Assembly (NCBI GenBank): GCA_954871525.1
Contig: OX940864.1
Coordinates: 21,570,001 to 21,634,000, forward strand
Origin: Parietaria judaica
Taxonomy: Eukaryota > Streptophyta > Magnoliopsida > Rosales > Urticaceae
Direction: 5' to 3'
DNA: 64,000 bases
Shown one piece after another: positions 58,205 through 64,000 of the stretch. Each line of letters starts with the position of its first letter. Within the stretch, counting starts at the first letter, position 1. The position numbers and the translations under genes were made by a program. The notes below the pieces were generated by a model, which saw nothing but the letters and a program-made list of their open reading frames with translations, did no database searches and was not told the DNA's origin.

Positions 58205-58745
58205 AATTTGAGATATATTTTTACATTTTTTGGTGTATTTTATTATTGTAACATTATATATAATTAGTAAACACTAAGTTTGACATAATTCATTTTGTAA
58301 TTTGATGTTTTGCCGAATTGTGACCTTATTGCGGCAAAAGTACATATTTTTTTGGAAATTTGTTAAATTGGATTTTTTTTGTCCGATTTTTTATGTAATT
58401 TCATTTTGTAACTTAATGAAAAAATTTAGAACCCTAGCTAACCCTAACCCTAACCCTAAGCCCTAAACCCTAAAACCCTTTTTGGCAAAATTTTACTTGG
58501 GAACTAATTTCATTATGTACTCTTGAATTAATTTTTGTTTAAATAAAATTGATTGTTTATGAATTTAATAAATTGGTTAAACCCTAACCCTAAGCCCTAA
58601 GCCCTAAACCCTAAGCAAGCCTAACCCTTTGTTGGCAAAATTTTACTTGGGAAATCGATGCATTCGTGGTGTTCATTTACTAATTATAAATTATATAATA
58701 TAATTTAAGTGTAATAATATAAACCAAGAGTAAAATAAGAGGTTT
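58205..58745. repeat. two blocks with short interstitial telomere-like repeats
   Basis: Runs of CCCTAA/CCCTAAA occur at 58432-58477 and 58578-58628, each followed by GGCAAAATTTTACTTGGGAA. The two blocks are therefore a direct duplication of about 150 bases. The plant telomere unit is CCCTAAA; here it is mixed with CCCTAAC and CCCTAAG. Confidence 0.75.
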
Positions 58746-58769
58746 TTTTTAAGTGAAAAATGGAAAAAA

Positions 58770-59460
58770 AATCTTAATACGCCGCGACATTGTTATATTA
58801 GCTGCGGCTAAATTTTCATCCACTTTAACAGAGGCTACGGGTATGTTTCTTCCAGGATTCGCCGCGGCACAATATTATATGCCACGGCAAGTATGCTGTA
58901 CAACGACACAAATAAGTGTCGTTGGTTATAGTAGCCGCGGCACACAATATTGCGCCGCGGCGAATCCTGCATCCAATTTTATAAAGTCTACGGGTTTATT
59001 TGTATCAGGATTAGCCGCAGTGAAATATGTTATGCCACGGCATGTATTCTATACGACGACACTTATTAGTGTCGTCGGTTACATTCGCCGCGGCACACAA
59101 TAATGTGCCGCGGCTACTCCTGCATTCAATATTATCAGTTGGCTACGGGTTTATTTTTTCCACGGCATGTTTATATTCGTCGCGCTGAGTGTCGGGAATT
59201 TTGACGACACATATCATTTTGTGTCGTCGAACCCCCAAATTTTCAATTATTTGCCGCGTTTTTTCAGTTTCCCTCCTTTTTTTTCTATCTTTTCAGTTTT
59301 TTTCACTCTCTTTCTCTCATTCTCACTTCTCTCCTTTTCTCTCTTTCTCTCATTCTCCCTTCTCTCCTTTTCTCTTTTTCTCCTTGTCGCCGTCGCCGTG
59401 GAAGAGAACGCCGGCCATCAACAAGTCTACTCACATTGATATTACATTGAACAAGGTTAG
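58770..59460 (+). mobile_element. second CACTA-like head: subterminal array and leader without terminus
   Basis: GCCGCGGC words and GTGTCGTCGG motifs recur at 58775-59230 in several units of about 130 bases, each with a (T/A)(A/C)ACAGAGGCTACGGG or TCTACGGGTTTATTTGT block. They are followed by a pyrimidine-rich leader (59270-59390) like the one at 51760-51790. No CACTA terminus was found at either side, so this is a truncated relative in the same orientation. Confidence 0.6.
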
Positions 59461-59684
59461 AATCTGAGCCCTAAATTGATATTACATTTTTAATGCATTT
59501 TTGTGTTAAAATAATATTGTTTATACTTTATGTGATGATATTTTGATGATTTAGTGAATATATCTTAATGGATTCATGAATTTGTTGATGGTTTTTAATT
59601 TTTGTTGATTTGTGTTTTGGTTTGTTGGCGGGTTTATATTTTCCGAAATTTATTGATATATTTTGTGGGTTTATGAACTTGTAG

Positions 59685-59898
59685 ATGAATTTTCGAGACG
59701 AATCACCCGAACGTGATATGTTGGATCAAGAAGAATCACCCGAACGTGAAATCAAACCCGGTTAGTTTATTTTTATTTGCATTAGTAATTGTTGTATTGA
59801 ACTAGTTTCTAAGATTGAGTTAATTGATTTATGGAGGTATAGACGAGAATGAAACAAAACCGACAAGAAAACTAGAAGATCAAGGACAAAAAAAATGA
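59685..59898 (+). CDS. small two-exon ORF in the CACTA-like head, function unknown
   Basis: Exons 59685-59760 and 59843-59898 join in phase (CCC G|AC) across a GT-AG intron into a 44-residue charged peptide. It contains two copies of ESPERxxM/I-type text (DESPERDML, EESPEREIK). An acceptor-like TTGTAG precedes the ATG. It is probably the first exons of a CACTA accessory gene whose remainder is deleted. No family is recognised. Confidence 0.35.
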
Positions 59899-60888
59899 CT
59901 CTAATGAAAAGAATCAATGTATTGAAGCATAAGGGGGAAAACTAAATACGAAATATCCTTAATTTTAACCACGTATAAAATTTGTAACTACTTTGATATC
60001 AATATTGATGTTTTTTTTTTAAAATAAACGTGATAATTACTATTAACATGGAAATATTTTGTAAATTCTAACGAATTAACGGTTGATATTTTGAATTGTG
60101 AACGTGATAATGCCCAACTATACTTGCTATTAACATGGAAAGCATTTTAATAAATACATAATCTTTATAAAATTCAAATGATAATTAAAATGCAGTTGTA
60201 TTATAATACATTTAATTTGATTAACACGTTAACTCTCAATACAACTGTATTATAATACATTTAAATACATATAAAAGTTGTTATTTATGGTTAATACATG
60301 TCATTCCTTTTTTTTTTAATAATTATTCACGCATACTAACGTTGTTAATTTTGGTTTATAAGCGTTATTCCTTTATATTGTCATTATTCACGCATATTTA
60401 ACGTTGTTAATTTTCGTGACATAACGTTATTCCTTAATATTATAAGTCATTCATTCATATTAACATTGTTAAAAATATTTAATTAACGTTGTAACTATTG
60501 GTTAATAAAACTTTCTACATATTACAATATGAATAAAGCTCTATTAATATGAGTAAAAAAATGTTAATACTTATATACATTATCGTAAAAACTCTATTAA
60601 TATGATTTTTTTTATTTATTTGGTATTTCCTAATTTTATGGGATTTTGAAGTTCAAATCTAATTTTCATATTTTATTTATATTGATATGATATTAAAATT
60701 CAAATGTATTAATGAAAATGAATTTCATTAATTATAATTGGGTATTAAATCAGAATGTATAAATGTGATAATTAAGGGTATATAAGTCATTTTATATTAT
60801 TAACATGGTTAATTGATTGTGCTTAAATATAAAAGAAAAGTTGACTATTTAGCAAATATAAAATTTTATTTGACTATTACGCTATAAT
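59899..60888. other. AT-rich intergenic DNA
   Basis: Repeated AACGTTGTTAATTTT and CATATTAACGTT words give it a loose repetitive character (60330-60490). No gene was recognised. Confidence 0.5.
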
Positions 60889-61424
60889 TAGGGGTGTAAC
60901 CGGAGCGGATATCCAATTTTTTAGAACTATCCGTATCCGGTTTTCCGGATATCCAAAAATCACTATCCGTATCCGGATCCGGAAATCCGGATACCTATTT
61001 TCAAAACCCGATTTTACTATTCGAATCCGGTTTTGAAATCCGGATACTGATATTATCCGGATATCCGGATTTTTATCCGGATCCGATTTAAAAAAAGAAA
61101 AAGATAAAACGTATGTCTCAACCACAAAAAAAAAACCGTACATATCTTGCCATTGTCTCAACTCTCAACCACCAAAAAACCGTACAAATCTAGTACATGT
61201 TCTAGTACATATTAAAATAAAAATGTATGAGTAAACCTAAAAAAAATTAAAAAAATTAAAAAATTAATACAAACCAGGTTTGAAAGCGGATACCGGATAT
61301 CCGGATTTTAGAATAACAAAACCCGTATCCGAATCCGGATCCAGATTCAGATTCGGATTTAAAAATCGGATACGGATGCGGATGCGAATTTTTATCCAGA
61401 TTCCGGGTTTTAGTTAGAGCTCTA
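60889..61424. mobile_element. second copy of the CCGGATATCCGG hAT-like MITE
   Basis: The ends are TAGGGGTGTAACCGG and, inverted, TAGAGCTCTAACTAAAACCCGG. The flanks GCTATAAT (60881-60888) and GCGATAAT (61425-61432) form an 8-bp duplication with one mismatch. The interior, including the CCGTAC...ACCACAAAAAA centre, matches 30328-30876 in inverted orientation. Confidence 0.83.
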
Positions 61425-61489
61425 GCGATAATGCCGGTTAAGTGTTTGACTAGACTGTCAAAACTGAGCTTATAGTATCTTAAATGGTT

Positions 61490-61995
61490 ATTGGCGTCAA
61501 ATTATACTCCCTTGAAATGAGTATGCTTACAGCTAGCACCCCAAACTTCAAAAAAAAAAAAAAAAACAATTAATACCCTCTTAATTTTGAATTCATTAGC
61601 ATCTTCAACTCTAAACTTTGAAAATTATACAAATACAATTGTATGTATATGGTTATTAAATTTAAATTTAGTTAACATTTTTTTTTAAATATTGATCATA
61701 AGTACTAAACAAAAAGTGTATTTAGATTTAACAATCATTTTGTAATTTATGGAAACTAAAAGAAAAATTACATGCCGTTACATTTTTATCACAGATTTTA
61801 TATCGAACGAAAACAAAACGTATTATAGCCTTGGAATTCATATTTATAACCAAAATATAAAATATAAAGTGTATTTACATCTTTTTCAAATTTTAGGGGT
61901 GTATTTGCCAGAAAATTTAATGTTTAGGGGTTTTAGCTGCTATTTTTAAAGTTGAGGGAGCTAGCGGCAAGTATACTCACAATTCAGGGGTATTG
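61490..61995. mobile_element. MITE-like element with long imperfect inverted ends
   Basis: The left end (tgagtatgcttacagctagc, then accccaaacttcaaaaa) and the inverted right end (tgagtatacttgccgctagc, then tccctcaactttaaaaa) match over about 60 bases. No clear target duplication was found. The family is unassigned. Confidence 0.5.
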
Positions 61996-62867
61996 ATGCA
62001 CAAAGAACGTCACATTATGATGCGCAAGGTCCTCATGTTACACGTTTCAACATTAAGTGCCACGTTGCAATGTCAACATCGCTACATTTTATTTTAGGAT
62101 ATTGGTGGCGAAAGTGGGATAATTGCATCTTTTATATATATACACATACGGAAAATTCATTATCTTATCATGAATTGCACCGAAATTATAAAACTAGCGA
62201 TGAATGTTCTAAAATCTGAAAAACTAGTGAACATCACTGTTTTCTTTCTATTTTGCACTTGAGATCACTTTTGTATCACTCGTTCTCCGACTTTAGCCAA
62301 CCTACCGAGGTATGGTATTTTCTCCAATGTTGGTGATTTATACCCGAATTCGGCCAGCGAACCGAGGTCGGTGATTTATTCCCGATTAATAAATGTTCGA
62401 ACTAGGGGACGACCTTTTGATTATCACCGACTTCGAGCGTAATCGTCGACCCAATATCTATGTTCGACCTCGACAATTATAGCCGAAGTCGGTGATATTT
62501 AACACTCTGTATATGTTATGTCCAAATTCGAGGATATTTTTATCACAGAATTCGAAGATCTAAACATCCCAAATTTTTTGACCTCGGATATATTCATTGT
62601 CGAAATAAAAAGTATCATTAATTCAAAACCAACGACATCGGTGGTGCAATTACATATAAATATCGGAGGAAATTTGCATGAAATATGAAAATACTGTTGT
62701 CTAACAAAGACAAAGAAAGAGAAAAAAAAAATCAAAACACGGGAGCGATGCTCTCGACGTAATGATGGGCATGCTTTACACGAATTTGGTAAATCACGCT
62801 CCACACTTCCCTCCACCACGGTACAATCGCCGTTGAACAACATAAATACACACGATTTTCGCCCCTG

Positions 62868-63068
62868 TTATCCTACACCAATCAGGATTGGGTCATTTTT
62901 GGCCTGCTGACATATTCTGTGAGAGTCAATGAACGACGCGTCGCCAGATATGGCATCCTGCCAAGTTTTCGACACGCTCTTGAACCTTATCAGGGATTTT
63001 GCCGGCAGTTCAGGTAGAATGTCGGAGAAGACGATGTCCCCGGGAAGGTTCTCCGAAGTGTTCTCCAT
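62868..63068 (-). pseudogene. F-box protein fragment, truncated
   Basis: The 66-codon frame starts MENTSENLPGDIVFSDILPE and carries a near-complete F-box (LPGDIVFSDILPELPAKSLIRFKSVSKTWQDAISG). Plant F-box proteins normally continue for 300 or more residues with Kelch, LRR or F-box-associated domains. Here a stop follows after ...NDPILIGVG, and the next 400 bases on the minus strand show nothing recognisable. F-box proteins recruit targets to SCF ubiquitin ligases. This remnant would lack target binding. Confidence 0.75.
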
Positions 63069-63309
63069 GGCAAATTTTTAGGAGAAAGAGAGGACAATAT
63101 TCATAGGGTGATCGGAGAGAGAAGGATGATTATGATGATGAAATGCAGAGATCAATTGCTCTCATTATGTACACTCAGACATGGCCATTCAATAGCCTGT
63201 CCGTTGTTTGGGTTTCGAAAGGCTACTCTAACTAAGGCAACGCTTCAGACTTCCCATGCATTATTCAATAACCATGCACGAAAAGACCAAAGTCAGAGAT
63301 ATGAATGAC

Positions 63310-63870
63310 CGAGGTCGAAATTATGGGTTTTAATTTCCGAGGATTGCATTTATATCCTCGAGGTCGATGGATGATATTTCTGAGGTCGATGATATGAAAC
63401 ACCGAGTTCAGAAATATTTAATTCGGACATAATAAATCTCCGACTTTGATTTTTTTTCTCTCATAATCGTTTACCCAAATATTCAAATTCAGAGATAATA
63501 AATGTACGAATTTGGAAATTCAAATATATGAATTGATAACCGTGCATAAAAAGACATGCAATTGTATCCTCGACCTCGGTGAATGGTAATGCAATTATAT
63601 CCTTGATCTCGGTGAATGGTACTACAATTATATCCTCGACTTCGGTAAATGGTACTGCAATTATATCCTCGATCTTGGTGAATGGTACTGCAATTATATT
63701 CTCGAGGTCAGTGAATGGTACTACCAAAGTCGATGATTTATACTCCCAAAGTCGGTGGGTGATACTTCCGAGGTCGGTGATATATCCAAGGTCGGTGATT
63801 GATACTCCCAAAGTCGGTGGGTGATGCTTCCGAGGTCGGAGATACTTTCGAGGTCAGTGTTATTTTTCCA
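63310..63870. repeat. GAGGTCG(G)TGATA-type repeat region with a 33-bp tandem array
   Basis: Four full and one partial 33-bp unit (63568-63725) of the form CCTCGACCTCGGTGAATGGT plus a 13-base AT-rich end stand in exact register. Around them are looser CCGAGGTCGGTGAT words, also seen at 62290-62490. Since 33 is a multiple of three, both strands show open repeat frames. I infer no protein. Confidence 0.8.
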
Positions 63871-64000
63871 CTCGTAAATATGCCTATGTCCGATTTTCCT
63901 ATGGCTTTAATTTGCAATTCGATGTCTTTAAAAATGCCAATGTCTTTAACTTATGGTCTCTATTTGCAATGTGAACGTTGATTAATCAAGATTTTATATA

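Noticed and set aside
61749..61949. Small plus-strand protein inside the MITE-like element
   Set aside because: Low-complexity AT-rich frame without a recognisable domain.
1..64000. CRISPR array, bacterial operon or viral insertion
   Set aside because: The short tandem arrays lack spacer structure, all genes are intron-bearing plant types, and no integrated viral gene was recognised.

Overview
This is a nuclear plant sequence, most likely eudicot. Evidence: intron-rich oxidosqualene cyclase (OSC) and cytochrome P450 genes, AT-rich intergenic DNA, and many plant-type transposons (Ty1-copia, Ty3-gypsy, hAT, Mutator-like, CACTA, a tRNA-derived SINE). The intact OSC reads like the eudicot lupeol-synthase branch. 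I cannot name the species.

The core, 0.3-44 kb, looks like a triterpenoid biosynthetic gene cluster. From left to right it holds: a CYP88-like P450 on the minus strand, cut by the left window edge (343-2276); a complete 18-exon lupeol-synthase-like OSC on the plus strand (9247-21188); a CYP716-like P450 on the plus strand (36078-37831) with a damaged oxygen-activation motif and a short C-terminus; and a decayed beta-amyrin-synthase-type OSC pseudogene on the minus strand (38998-43911). The OSC would cyclise 2,3-oxidosqualene and the P450s would oxidise the scaffold at the ER membrane. That joint role is inferred from family membership and proximity.

The most notable signal is that the CYP88-like gene and the intact OSC, two unrelated and divergently transcribed genes, carry recognisably homologous promoters. 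They share TATA box, transcript leader and a W-box-containing upstream module. A 408-bp MITE inserted in the P450 promoter accounts for the spacing difference. The second notable signal is the OSC product-specificity motif: the usual MLCYCR/MWCYCR reads MLALAR.

Transposons shape the rest. A young gag-only Ty1-copia element (10791-15386) fills OSC intron 4. A frameshifted Ty3-gypsy element (21477-26427) lies just downstream of the OSC. Nested hAT elements occupy 28-35 kb. A Mutator-like element carrying a Ulp1-protease remnant (43941-47106) abuts the pseudogene, whose first three exons are missing. A GC-rich hAT element with an insert lies at 47851-49513 and a solo LTR at 50205-50535. A CACTA element with a broken TNP2-type transposase and an accessory gene (51301-58204) is followed by a second CACTA-like head. 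The right end holds another hAT MITE, an F-box fragment and short tandem repeats. No CRISPR array, rRNA or free-standing tRNA gene was seen.
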